A program made the translations under genes and the position numbers. Positions 7,088 through 15,178 of a DNA stretch of 64,000 nt are shown here, piece after piece. The notes under the pieces were generated by a model. It did no database searches, had not been told where the DNA came from, and saw only the letters and a list, made by a program, of their open reading frames with translations. Source of the DNA: Tersicoccus sp. Bi-70 (lineage in GTDB: Bacteria; Actinomycetota; Actinomycetes; Actinomycetales; Micrococcaceae); contig NZ_MIEU01000002.1 in the NCBI RefSeq assembly GCF_001968825.1, positions 496,001 through 560,000 on the forward strand, in the 5' to 3' direction. Position 1 is the stretch's first letter, and the number at the start of each line of letters is the position of its first letter.

Positions 7088-7948
7088 TCACGCGGCGTTG
7101 AGCGCGTCCAGCTCCTCGGCCGTGAGCGTGAGGTCGGCCGCCTTGACGGAGTCGGTGATGCTCTCGGGCCGCGACGCACCCGGGATCGGGACAACGATCG
7201 GCGCGAGCGCGAGCTCCCATGCCAGGGCGACCTGCTGCGGGCTGACGCCGTGTGCCTCGGCCACCTGGCCGAAGGCGTCGTGCTTGCTGCCGAGGTCCCC
7301 GGCCTTGCCGATCCCGCCGAGCGGCGACCACGGCAGGAACGCGACACCGATCGAGGCGCAGTGCTGCAGCTCCTCGAGGCTGGTGCGGAACGCGGGGGAG
7401 AACTGGTTCTGCACGGAGACCAGCCGGCCGCCGAGCACCTTGTTCGCCTCGTCGATCTGGGCGACCGTGGCGTTGGAGATGCCGGCCATCTGGATGACGC
7501 CCTCGTCGAGCAGCTCGACGAGCGCACCGATCGAGTCGGCGTAGGCGACGTCCGGGTCCGGGCGGTGGAACTGATACAGCCCGATGGCGTCGACGCCGAG
7601 CCGCTTGGCCGAGGCCTTCGCCGCCTCCTTGAGGTACTCGGGCCGGCCGTTCTGGGTCCACGAGCCGTCACCGGGGCGCAGGTGGCCGCCCTTGGTGGCA
7701 ACCAGCACGTCGTCGGTGCTGCCGCTGTAGCTGCGCAGCGCGTCGGCGATCAGCTGCTCGTTGTGGCCGACCTCGTTGCCGTCACGGTGGTAGGCGTCCG
7801 CGGTGTCGATGAGGGTGACGCCGGCGTCGAGCGCGGCGTGGATGGTCGTGACGGAGCGCTCCTGCTCGGGGCGGCCCTCGATGGACATGGGCATGCCGCC
7901 CAGGCCGATGGCCGAGACGGTGTGGGTTCCGATCTGACGCTGCTGCAC
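7088..7948 (-). CDS. aldo/keto reductase
   Basis: A 286-residue AKR beginning (V/M)QQRQIGTHTVSAIGLGGMPMS, the usual first strand of AKR5/AKR13-type enzymes. Catalytic Asp and Tyr are in LIDTADAYH, Lys in VATKGG and His in QFHRPD. I prefer the GTG at 7948-7946 because CTGGAGG lies seven bases upstream and the protein then starts exactly at the family's N-terminus. An in-frame ATG at 7981, with its own AGGAGG, would add 11 residues. First gene of the leftward pair, divergent from the LysR gene at 8074, which may control it. Confidence 0.9.
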   Translation of the reverse strand: MQQRQIGTHTVSAIGLGGMPMSIEGRPEQERSVTTIHAALDAGVTLIDTADAYHRDGNEVGHNEQLIADALRSYSGSTDDVLVATKGGHLRPGDGSWTQNGRPEYLKEAAKASAKRLGVDAIGLYQFHRPDPDVAYADSIGALVELLDEGVIQMAGISNATVAQIDEANKVLGGRLVSVQNQFSPAFRTSLEELQHCASIGVAFLPWSPLGGIGKAGDLGSKHDAFGQVAEAHGVSPQQVALAWELALAPIVVPIPGASRPESITDSVKAADLTLTAEELDALNAA

Positions 7949-8073
7949 AGGAAAACCTCCAGGTTGAGAGAGCTGGTGCATTTGCCTCCTACGCTACGAA
8001 CCGCGAGGCTAGAAGTCCAACAACTCATCATCATGCTGTGCATCAGTTCGAGTCATGAATCAGGGAGCGGTCC

Positions 8074-8958
8074 ATGGAACTGCGACAGATGGAGTACCTC
8101 GTCACCCTCGCCGACGAGCAGCAGTTCACGCGCGCCGCCGCGATCTGCGGCGTCTCCCAGTCCGGCCTCTCGGCGTCGATCCGCAGCCTCGAGGAGGAAC
8201 TCGGCGTCAGCCTTTTCCACCGCACCACCCGTCGTGTCGAGCCGACCGACGCCGGCCACGCCCTGCTGGCGCACGCCCGCACGATCCTCGCCCAGACGGC
8301 CGCCGCGCGCGACGCCGTCGAACGCACCTCGGACCAGCCCACCGGCACCCTGCGCATCGGCACCGAGCAGTGCCTCGGCGTCGTGGACATCAACGCGATG
8401 CTCGAACGCATCCACCACCGCCACCCGCTGGTCGAGCTGCACTATGTGCAGGCCGGCTCCCACGAGCTGACGGCACGGGTGCGGGACGACTCCCTCGACA
8501 TCGCCTTCGTCGCCACGGGGGAGCACCTCGGCACCCTCGACCGCACCGAGCTCGGCCAGCAGCCCCTCGTGCTGCTCGTCCATCCGGGCCACGACCTCGC
8601 CGGCGGCGACGCGGTCACGTGGTCCGAGCTGACCGACCAGGACTACATCGACTTCCACGACTCCTGGGCGATCCGCTCCCTGAACGACGACGCCTGTGGC
8701 GCCCACGGCGTCCGGCGCCGCATCCGCTGCACGGTCAACGACGTGCACACGCTGCTGGACCTCGTGCACCGCCGGCTCGGCGTCGCGATCGTGCCGCAGC
8801 ACGTGGCCGGCAAGCCGCAGGCCGCCGGGCTGATCTCGCGGGCGATGCCGGCGGACGCACCCCGCTGGACGGTCACGGCGATCACCCGCAGCGACAGTGA
8901 CGCCTCGACGCGGCGGCTGCTGGACCTGCTGCGCAGCGAGTCGCTCGCGGCCGCCTGA
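8074..8958 (+). CDS. LysR-family transcriptional regulator
   Basis: A 294-residue regulator with the N-terminal winged helix MELRQMEYLVTLADEQQFTRAAA...VSQSGLSASIRSLEEELG at residues 1-60, and a substrate-binding domain from about residue 90 (TGTLRIGTEQCLG...) that should bind a small effector. AGGGAG precedes the ATG. It is divergent from the two AKR genes with a 125-bp gap to the preferred AKR start, the classic LysR layout, so control of those reductases is likely. I found no clean T-N11-A palindrome to call as its operator. Confidence 0.93.
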   Translation: MELRQMEYLVTLADEQQFTRAAAICGVSQSGLSASIRSLEEELGVSLFHRTTRRVEPTDAGHALLAHARTILAQTAAARDAVERTSDQPTGTLRIGTEQCLGVVDINAMLERIHHRHPLVELHYVQAGSHELTARVRDDSLDIAFVATGEHLGTLDRTELGQQPLVLLVHPGHDLAGGDAVTWSELTDQDYIDFHDSWAIRSLNDDACGAHGVRRRIRCTVNDVHTLLDLVHRRLGVAIVPQHVAGKPQAAGLISRAMPADAPRWTVTAITRSDSDASTRRLLDLLRSESLAAA

Positions 8959-9095
8959 AACGTCGGGGTCTGAGTCGCTGCCCGAGCCCGACGCTCTCGC
9001 CAGAGGCGTCGTGCCACACTGCACTCACGCTCCACGACCCGCATACCACCACACCGCTGCACCCGCCGCGCCCGCGGCGCCAACGAAGGGACTCC

Positions 9096-9968
9096 ATGAC
9101 GCCCACCCAGTCCTCCCTCGTCTCGCCGAGCGACGGCACGATCCTCGCCACCTACCGGTGGCCGGCACCCGTCCAGACGCGCGGCGTCGTGCAGATCGCC
9201 CACGGGATGGCCGAGCACGGCCCGCGCTACGACCGCCTCGCCCGGGCGCTGACCGACGCCGGGTACCAGGTCGCCGCCAGCGATCACCGCGGTCACGGCA
9301 ACTCGGCTGCCCCCGAGAACCGGGGTGACTTCGGGGAGGCGGGCTTCCGCGGCCTCGCGGCCGACATCGCCGCCTTCGGCGAGCAGCTGCGCGCCGAGAA
9401 CCCGGACCTGCCGCTGTTCCTCGTCGCCCACTCGATGGGGTCGATGGCGGCCCAGGACGTGCTCCTGGACCACCCGGACCTGTACGACGGCGTCGTCCTC
9501 TCCGGCACCACGGCCGTCGACGTGCTCGGGCAGTCCATCGCGTCCGCGCCGCCCGGCGCTCCGGCGGGGCTGGAGGCGTTCAACGCCGGCTTCGAGCCGC
9601 GCACCGGTTTCGAGTGGCTCTCCCGCGACGAGGCCGAGGTGGACGCCTACGTCGCCGACCCGCTGTGCGGCTTCGCCATGAGCGAGGACGCCATGCCGCA
9701 GATCCTCGCCCGCGGCGCCCGGCTCGCCGACCCGCAGGAACTCGCGAAGCTCCGGGCGGACCTGCCCGTGCTGTTCGCCTCGGGGCAGAAGGACCCGCTC
9801 TCCGGCGACGGCGCACTGATCGAGCTGGCCGCGCAGCGGTACCGCGACGCGGGCGTGCAGGACGTCAGCGTCACCGTCTACCCGGGCGCGCGGCACGAGA
9901 TCTTCAACGAGACCAACCGCGACGAGATCACCGCCGACGTCATCGGGTGGCTCGACCGCCACGTCTAA
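9096..9968 (+). CDS. alpha/beta hydrolase, monoacylglycerol-lipase type
   Basis: A 290-residue serine hydrolase of the Hydrolase_4 family. The oxyanion strand is IAHGMAEHG. The nucleophile elbow is VAHSMGSMA (about residue 112), and the His is in PGARHEIFNE near the C-terminus, with the acid residue expected around GQKDPLSG. The family hydrolyses monoglycerides or lysophospholipids, usually at the membrane surface. No signal peptide is visible. RBS AAGGGA. Transcribed in the same direction as LysR but 137 nt away. Confidence 0.9.
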   Translation: MTPTQSSLVSPSDGTILATYRWPAPVQTRGVVQIAHGMAEHGPRYDRLARALTDAGYQVAASDHRGHGNSAAPENRGDFGEAGFRGLAADIAAFGEQLRAENPDLPLFLVAHSMGSMAAQDVLLDHPDLYDGVVLSGTTAVDVLGQSIASAPPGAPAGLEAFNAGFEPRTGFEWLSRDEAEVDAYVADPLCGFAMSEDAMPQILARGARLADPQELAKLRADLPVLFASGQKDPLSGDGALIELAAQRYRDAGVQDVSVTVYPGARHEIFNETNRDEITADVIGWLDRHV

Positions 9969-10054
9969 GTCGCGACATCGGCCGCCCTGTACGCGTAGAC
10001 CGGCGTCCACGAGGATGGCTCCTGTCCAACAGGCGCGCAGAAGGAGCCGACGCG

Positions 10055-10396
10055 ATGACCAAGTATTTGATCTCGTTCCCCAGCGGAGCCATGACCTTTC
10101 CCGAGGAGGAGCTGCCGGCGGTGGCGGACGCGTCGCACGCGGTGGTGCGCGAGGCCAGGGCCGCCGGCGTGTGGGTGTTCGGCGGGGGCATCGACGAGAG
10201 CGTCCCGCCCGTGAAGGTCGACGGGGACGGCACGGTCACCGAGGGCACCTACCCGGAGACGGCTCGGATCGAGGGCGGCTACACGGTGCTCGACGTGCCG
10301 ACCCGCGAGGAGGCGCTCGCGTGGGCGGCGAAGATCGCCACCGCCTGCCGGTGCGCGCAGGAGGTCCGCGCGTTCATAATCGACCCGGAGAGCTGA
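10055..10396 (+). CDS. YciI-family protein
   Basis: A 113-residue protein of the YCII-related ferredoxin-like fold, with MTKYLISFPSGAM at the start, YTVLDVPTREEALAWAAKIA in the middle and a closing EVRAFI strand. Members are small dimeric proteins of unclear, possibly dechlorinase-like activity and are often partners of ECF sigma factors. None is adjacent here; a second paralogue with such a partner is at 17426. AGAAGGAGC gives a strong RBS and fixes the ATG at 10055. Confidence 0.85.
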   Translation: MTKYLISFPSGAMTFPEEELPAVADASHAVVREARAAGVWVFGGGIDESVPPVKVDGDGTVTEGTYPETARIEGGYTVLDVPTREEALAWAAKIATACRCAQEVRAFIIDPES

Positions 10397-10475
10397 CCGT
10401 CCAGAACACCGCGCAGATGACGCCGCGTGGCTGGGACGGTGGACGGGCCCCCGCGACCGTCCGTAGCGTCGCAGC

Positions 10476-11333
10476 ATGACGACCTCATCTGCGGCACGCG
10501 CTACTGCGACGGCTGACGCGACCACCCAGGACGGCTTCGCGGCCGACTGGCAGCGCTGGCACGAGGGACACGAGGCACGACGCGCCGACGGGCACGGCTT
10601 CCTCGCCATCACCGGCCTCTACTGGCTGGACAAGACGCCCACGGAGGTCCCCGGCATTCCCGGCCGCTGGTCGACGGGGGAGAACGGGCCCGTCGTCGAC
10701 CTCGCCGAGGGCGAGAGCCTGCGCCGTGTCGGCCTCGATGAAGCGGACGGCGACGACGCCGAGGACCTGACCGGCACGGTGGCCCTCGGCGTCATCCCCG
10801 AGCGCGGCGGTGTCACCCTGCACGCCGGGGACGTCGCCATCGAGGTGGCCCGGCGCGGCGGCAACGACATCGTCCGCCCCCGCGACCCGGCCCACGCGAC
10901 GCGGGTCGAGTACCGCGGCACCCCGACCTTCGCGCCGGATCCCCGGTGGGCCGTCACCGGGACCTACCGGGCCTTCGCCAGCCCGCGCCCGACCACGGTC
11001 GGCGCCGTGGTCGAGGGCCTGGAGCACGTGTACGACGCGCCCGGCGAGGTGGTGTTCGACGTCGACGGCGGGCAGCACACGCTCACGGTGTTCGACGGGC
11101 ACGAGCCCGGCAGCCTGTTCGCCCTCTTCACGGACGCCACCAGCGGCGTCACGACCTACGCCGCCAACCGCAGCCTCGCGATCGCCGCGCCGGACGCCGA
11201 CGGCGCCGTGGTGCTCGACTTCAACCGCGCCACGAACCTGCCCTGCGCCTACACGACGTTCGCGACCTGCCCGCTGCCGCCCGCGGAGAACCGGCTGCCG
11301 GTGGCCGTCGAGGCGGGGGAGAAGAAGCCCTGA
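10476..11333 (+). CDS. DUF1684 protein
   Basis: A 285-residue cytosolic protein matching DUF1684. Its hallmarks are GFLAITGLYWLD near residue 47, YRAFASP in the middle and, near the C-terminus, LDFNRATNLPCAYTTFATC followed by PLPPAENRLPVAVEAGEK. The conserved Asn-Pro-Cys-Ala-Tyr/Phe and Cys-Pro-Leu-Pro-Pro-Asn motifs are complete. No biochemical role is established that I know of. It follows the YciI gene on the same strand by 79 nt. Confidence 0.9.
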   Translation: MTTSSAARATATADATTQDGFAADWQRWHEGHEARRADGHGFLAITGLYWLDKTPTEVPGIPGRWSTGENGPVVDLAEGESLRRVGLDEADGDDAEDLTGTVALGVIPERGGVTLHAGDVAIEVARRGGNDIVRPRDPAHATRVEYRGTPTFAPDPRWAVTGTYRAFASPRPTTVGAVVEGLEHVYDAPGEVVFDVDGGQHTLTVFDGHEPGSLFALFTDATSGVTTYAANRSLAIAAPDADGAVVLDFNRATNLPCAYTTFATCPLPPAENRLPVAVEAGEKKP

Positions 11334-11366
11334 TCGCCACGGCCGGGCGCTGAGCGCCGGCGACCG

Positions 11367-12356
11367 TCAGGCGCGCGAGAACGCGCCGGCGGTCGCGGCG
11401 GTGTCGCCCGTGTTGCCCGCGTCGCCCGCTTCCTCCGCGGCCAGCCCGCCCAGGAAGCGGGCGATGCTGCGCGGCCCGGACACGGGCGAGACCGCCTCGA
11501 CGTCCGGGTTGTAGTTGGTGTTCGTGTTGACGTCGTAGGTGACGGTGCGGCCGTCGACGGTCTCGATGAACTCGATGCCGGCGATCTCGATCCCGGCCTC
11601 GGCCAGCAGCGCCTCGTAGCGCCGGACCAGCGGGTGCTCGGCGTCGATCTCGGGACGCAGGGCGAATGGTTCGATCTCAGCACCCGGCACCGCGCAGGCG
11701 TCCGCCGGGCACAGCTCGAAGCTGCCCGCCGAGGTGTCCACCCGGACGGCGTAGACGAACCGGCCGCCGACGAACTCGGCGCGCGTGATGAACGGCTCCC
11801 GGGCGGTCAGATACTCCTGCACCAGGGTGATCCCGTCGACCGGCTCCTCGAAGTCCTCGCCCGCGACGTAGGCGTCGAAGTCGGCATGAGAGTCGAACCG
11901 GCGCACGCCCAGGCCCTTGCCGCCCTGGTTGTGCTTGGTGATGAACGGCGGCTCGAACGCGCGGGCCGCCTCGACCAGACCGCCCCGGCCGAACACCGCC
12001 GTCGTGCGCGGGACGTCGAAACCGTGGCTGCGGAGCAGCCCGTGCTGCGCCACCTTGCTGACCTCGAGTTCAAGGACGTCGCTGCCGTTGACGACACGCC
12101 GACCCCAGGACTCCAGCCAGCGCAACAGCGCTCGCGTGTGCTCCTTGGCGTGGACGTGACCGCGCGTGTGGGCCGAGGCACTCATCCGGGACCAGTAGAT
12201 GCCCGGCGCCGGCTCGGCGTCGAGGTCGATGGCGCTGAAGGACCCACCGCCGAGGTCGATCTCCTCCAGCGGCACGCCCTCGGCCTCGAAGGCGGCGCGG
12301 AACGGCGGCATCCACGCGTCGTTCTCGTGGATCACGTTCACGATCGGTGTCGTCAT
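11367..12356 (-). CDS. ATP-grasp ligase-like protein (RimK-type)
   Basis: A 329-residue protein with an ATP-grasp layout: an N-terminal Rossmann-like part (IVNVIHENDAWMPPFRAAF), a central ATP-binding Lys region FITKHNQGGKGLGVRRF, and a metal-binding Glu/Asn end, IEFIETVDGRTVTYDVNTNTNYN. RimK-like enzymes join an amino acid or amine to a carboxylate through an acylphosphate. The substrate here cannot be told. The C-terminal ~25 residues are a low-complexity Ala/Gly/Thr tail. It lies 53 nt downstream of the glutathione peroxidase gene on the same strand. Confidence 0.8.
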   Translation of the reverse strand: MTTPIVNVIHENDAWMPPFRAAFEAEGVPLEEIDLGGGSFSAIDLDAEPAPGIYWSRMSASAHTRGHVHAKEHTRALLRWLESWGRRVVNGSDVLELEVSKVAQHGLLRSHGFDVPRTTAVFGRGGLVEAARAFEPPFITKHNQGGKGLGVRRFDSHADFDAYVAGEDFEEPVDGITLVQEYLTAREPFITRAEFVGGRFVYAVRVDTSAGSFELCPADACAVPGAEIEPFALRPEIDAEHPLVRRYEALLAEAGIEIAGIEFIETVDGRTVTYDVNTNTNYNPDVEAVSPVSGPRSIARFLGGLAAEEAGDAGNTGDTAATAGAFSRA

Positions 12357-12409
12357 GTCTCGAGCCTAGGCCGGTCGGCCCGGCGCGCCACCGGGGACGA
12401 CGCCGGGCG

Positions 12410-12910
12410 TCACTCCGACGGCGTGTGCCCGGCGGTCCACTCCTCGATGGTGGCCACGATCTCCGGGGCGTCGGGCAGGGTGCTGGACCGGAACCGCTTG
12501 ATCCGCCCGTCCGGGTGAATGAGGAACTTCTCGAAGTTCCAGCTCACGCGGCCGGCCTTGCCGTTCTCGTCGGGCGCCCGGGTGATCTCCTTGTAGAGGG
12601 GATGGGCGTGCTCGCCGTTGACCCTGACCTTCTCCGTCATCGGGAACGTGACGCCCCAGGTGGTGGAGCAGTACTCGGCGATCGAGTCCGCACTGCCCAT
12701 CTCCTGGAGGAACTGGTTGCTCGGGAAGCCGAGCACGGTGAACCCGGCGTCGCCGTAGCGCTGCTGCAGTTCCTCCAGCTGCTCGTACTGCGGGGTGAAC
12801 CCGCAGTACGAGGCGACGTTCACGACGAGCGTGACCTTCCCGCCGGTGAGGTCGCCGTACGTACTGGGCCGGCCCCGCAGCGTCGTGATGTCGATCGAGG
12901 TCAGATCCAT
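12410..12910 (-). CDS. glutathione peroxidase-family thiol peroxidase
   Basis: A 166-residue protein with the GPx fold. The peroxidatic Cys is in VNVASYCGFTPQY, where Cys replaces the Sec of animal enzymes, Gln is in FPSNQF, and Trp is in SWNFEKFL. Bacterial Cys-GPx enzymes usually reduce lipid or alkyl hydroperoxides with thioredoxin rather than glutathione. It lies 16 nt after the VOC gene and before the ATP-grasp gene, so these three leftward genes are probably one operon. Confidence 0.93.
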   Translation of the reverse strand: MDLTSIDITTLRGRPSTYGDLTGGKVTLVVNVASYCGFTPQYEQLEELQQRYGDAGFTVLGFPSNQFLQEMGSADSIAEYCSTTWGVTFPMTEKVRVNGEHAHPLYKEITRAPDENGKAGRVSWNFEKFLIHPDGRIKRFRSSTLPDAPEIVATIEEWTAGHTPSE

Positions 12911-12926
12911 GGGGTCTCGGCGCCGA

Positions 12927-13358
12927 TCAGGAGAGTGGCGCGGTGAGTTCGACGTTGACGTCGTCGGGGTCCTGGAACGAGAGGATCGCGATGCCGGCGT
13001 CGGCCAGTTCGATCACCTCGCCGTGCTGGACCCCGGCGCCGTCGAGGGCGCGGACGGCGGCGTCGAGGTCCTCCCGGTTCTTCACGGCGAAGCTGACGTG
13101 GTCCAGTCCCGTGCGGTTCGGGTCGAAGTCGTCGCGGCCGACCGGTCGCAGGCCGAACAAAGTGCCCTCCGGCGTCTGGTAGACCGTGCCGCCGAAGTAG
13201 TCCTCGGCCGAGTCGATCACGCCGGGCTTGTTGACGTCGTCGGACTTGTCGACGGCGATCGGCCAGCCGAACACGAGGTCGTAGAACTTCTTGGAGCGCG
13301 CGATGTCCGTGACGGTGAGGCGGACGTGGGCGAAACCGCTGCTGTCGATGAGGGCCAT
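12927..13358 (-). CDS. VOC-family (glyoxalase/dioxygenase-like) protein
   Basis: A 143-residue vicinal-oxygen-chelate protein with two beta-alpha-beta-beta-beta modules. It starts GFAHVRLTVTDIARSKKFYD, carries a middle DHVSFAVKNREDL and ends with SFQDPDDVNVEL, where a metal ligand Glu is usual. Its reaction is unknown. I chose ATG 13358, preceded by GGTGGGG, over an in-frame start at 13382 that adds only a short basic stretch. It is divergent from the methyltransferase-like gene at 13416. Confidence 0.85.
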   Translation of the reverse strand: MALIDSSGFAHVRLTVTDIARSKKFYDLVFGWPIAVDKSDDVNKPGVIDSAEDYFGGTVYQTPEGTLFGLRPVGRDDFDPNRTGLDHVSFAVKNREDLDAAVRALDGAGVQHGEVIELADAGIAILSFQDPDDVNVELTAPLS

Positions 13359-13415
13359 GAGCCCCACCCTAGCCCGGGACACGCCAGACCGGTCCGGCCG
13401 GTCCTAGCATGAACC

Positions 13416-13877
13416 ATGGTCGATGCGCCGGCGTATCGGATCTGGCCCCCGGTGGCGCTCGGGGTGCCGCTGGCGGCGGGACTGGTCCTCTCCGCCACGG
13501 TCGGCGACCCCGTCACGCTGCCCGCCGCTCTGTCCCGTGCGGTGGCCGGCGTCCTGATCGTCGTCTTCGCGCTGTGGAACGGGTGGGCGCTGTGGCTGAT
13601 GGCTCGCTTCGAGACCGCACTGCTGCCCGGCGGTGCGACCCGCACGATCCTCGGCCGGGGCCCGTTCCGGGTCAGTCGGAACCCCCTCTACCTCGGCCTG
13701 ATCGCCCTCGTCGCGGCGCTGGCGCTGCTCGGGCCCTCGTTCTGGGGCCTGGTGGCCACGCCGGTGGGGATCGCCGCGCTGTGGTGGGGCGCGATCGCCC
13801 CCGAGGAGCGCTATCTCAGCGCGAAGTTCGGCGCCGAGTACGACGCCTACCGGGCCCGAGTGCGGCGCTGGCTGTAG
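13416..13877 (+). CDS. isoprenylcysteine-carboxyl-methyltransferase-like membrane protein
   Basis: A 153-residue membrane protein with about four hydrophobic segments and the ICMT/PEMT signature GRGPFRVSRNPLYLGLIAL, followed by a C-terminal EERYLSAKFGAEYDAYRARVRRWL containing the conserved Glu-Glu and Tyr-Arg residues. Family members methylate small lipophilic substrates or isoprenylated cysteines at the membrane; the bacterial substrate is unknown. The gene ends just before a 14-bp tandem repeat. Confidence 0.88.
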   Translation: MVDAPAYRIWPPVALGVPLAAGLVLSATVGDPVTLPAALSRAVAGVLIVVFALWNGWALWLMARFETALLPGGATRTILGRGPFRVSRNPLYLGLIALVAALALLGPSFWGLVATPVGIAALWWGAIAPEERYLSAKFGAEYDAYRARVRRWL

Positions 13878-13896
13878 GGCTCCACCGGTCAGCCCG

Positions 13897-13950
13897 GCCG
13901 GTCACGCTCAGCCGGTCACGCTCAGCCGGTCACGCTCGGCCGGTCACGCC
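13897..13950. repeat. 14-bp tandem repeat, 3.9 copies
   Basis: The unit GCCGGTCACGCTCA is repeated at 13897, 13911, 13925 (last base G) and, partially, 13939. The array lies between two convergent genes and runs across the stop codon (13944-13946) of the transglycosylase, so it forms the last coding bases of that gene. A related 13-bp array lies at 26001-26052. Confidence 0.9.
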
Positions 13951-14519
13951 GGGAGCTCGTAATTGGCGACCCGGCTCCGGATCGCCGCGACGTAGCGTTG
14001 CGTCTCAGGGAAGGGCGGGATGCCGTCGTACCGCTGGACCGCTCCGAACCCGGCGTTGTAGCCGGCGAGCGCCAGTTCCAGCGGGTCGCCGTCGATGTCC
14101 GAGGCCCTGGCGCGCTGGTGCAGGTCGGCCAGGAAACGGCCCTGCGCGTCGATGGCGTGCCGCGGATCGAACGGGTCGCCGCCGCGGCCCCAGGTCGCCC
14201 AGGTCTCGGGCATGAACTGGGCCAGGCCCTGCGCGCCCACCGGGGATCGGGCGTCCGGGCGCCAGTTCGACTCGACCTCGATCTGCGCCGCGAGCACCGG
14301 CGCCGGGATGCCCGTGTCGGCGGCCGCGGCCTCGATCAGCGGCGCCCAGCCGTTCGGGATGGCGGCGGCGTCGAGTCGGCCGACGCCGTCGGCGAACGAC
14401 GAGCGCCGGTCCGAACCGAGCGCCACCGTCAACCCGATCACCAGCGCCGAGACCGCGAGCACGACGAGCACGATGACGCGCGGCGACGCGACCCGGGTGC
14501 GGGTCGGCGACTCGCTCAT
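13944..14519 (-). CDS. membrane-anchored lytic transglycosylase
   Basis: A 191-residue protein. Residues 14-34 form one transmembrane or signal-anchor helix (VIVLVVLAVSALVIGLTVAL), and the rest is an extracellular SLT domain. The catalytic Glu is in QIEVESNWRPDA, followed by GAQGLAQFMPETW and ALAGYNAG, all core motifs of goose-lysozyme-like transglycosylases. It should cleave peptidoglycan glycan strands with 1,6-anhydro product formation. Its stop lies in a tandem repeat. Confidence 0.92.
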   Translation of the reverse strand: MSESPTRTRVASPRVIVLVVLAVSALVIGLTVALGSDRRSSFADGVGRLDAAAIPNGWAPLIEAAAADTGIPAPVLAAQIEVESNWRPDARSPVGAQGLAQFMPETWATWGRGGDPFDPRHAIDAQGRFLADLHQRARASDIDGDPLELALAGYNAGFGAVQRYDGIPPFPETQRYVAAIRSRVANYELPA

Positions 14520-14583
14520 GGTGCTCCTCTCGGCGTGGGCGGGCTCCGGCGGCCGGACATGCGAACGGCTCTCACCTGACGAA

Positions 14584-14634
14584 CGGTTCGGGGGGTGGCA
14601 GTGTTCCCGCCGCCCCCGGAACCGCCCCGAACCG
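14584..14634 (-). terminator. possible terminator hairpin after the VOC gene
   Basis: CGGTTCGGGG (14584-14593) and CCCCGAACCG (14625-14634) are perfect inverted repeats with a 31-nt loop, just beyond the stop of the leftward VOC gene at 14641. The loop is long and there is no T tract, so termination is only one reading. Confidence 0.35.
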
Positions 14635-14640
14635 CCCGCG

Positions 14641-15063
14641 TCAGCCCTGGGCCGCCTGGACGTCCATCACCCAGGTGATGCCGAACCGGTCGTCGAGCAT
14701 CCCGTACAGCGGTGAGCCCCACGGCGCCGGGCCGAGCGGGGTGCGGACGTGACCGCCGTCGGCGAGCACCTCGAAGCAGCGGGTGATCTCCTCCGGGTCG
14801 TCCCCGCGCACCGAGACGAAGACGGCGTCGGTGCCCCGCTCGAACGGGCGGCCCGGCGGCACGTCGAACGCCATCAGGCGCAGCCCGTTGGGGGAGTCGA
14901 AGCCGCCCCACATCAGCTGGTCCGCGACCGCGCCGTCGGCGTCGTTGTGGGCGTCGCCGTAGGTGAAGGCCTGGACCTGGCCCCCGAAGATCGAGGCGTA
15001 GGTCTCGAGCGCCTCGCGGGCCTGGCCGCGGAAGTTCAGGTGGGTGGTGGTGGTGACGGTCAT
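14641..15063 (-). CDS. VOC-family protein, PhnB/3-demethylubiquinone-methyltransferase-like
   Basis: A 140-residue protein of the PhnB-like VOC subgroup: MTVTTTTHLNFRGQAREALE at the start, FGGQVQAFTYGDA, LRLMAFDVPPG in the middle and WGSPLYGMLDDRFGITWVMD at the end. This last motif is typical of the 'glyoxalase superfamily PhnB' proteins found beside regulators and DGPF proteins. Function unknown. It is divergent from the WYL-type regulator at 15179, which may control it. Confidence 0.88.
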   Translation of the reverse strand: MTVTTTTHLNFRGQAREALETYASIFGGQVQAFTYGDAHNDADGAVADQLMWGGFDSPNGLRLMAFDVPPGRPFERGTDAVFVSVRGDDPEEITRCFEVLADGGHVRTPLGPAPWGSPLYGMLDDRFGITWVMDVQAAQG

Positions 15064-15178
15064 GGCGGTCTCCTTCGTCGGTCCTGCACGGTGGCGTCCG
15101 GGTCGGCCGCCGCGTCGAGATCCACGATCCTCGCAGTGGCGGTCAGATTCTGGCCGGGACTGGGACGAGAATCGAGGA

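Noticed and set aside
7982-8073. LysR box between the AKR pair and the regulator
   Set aside because: AACT...AGTT elements are present but the arms match poorly, so I did not call an operator.
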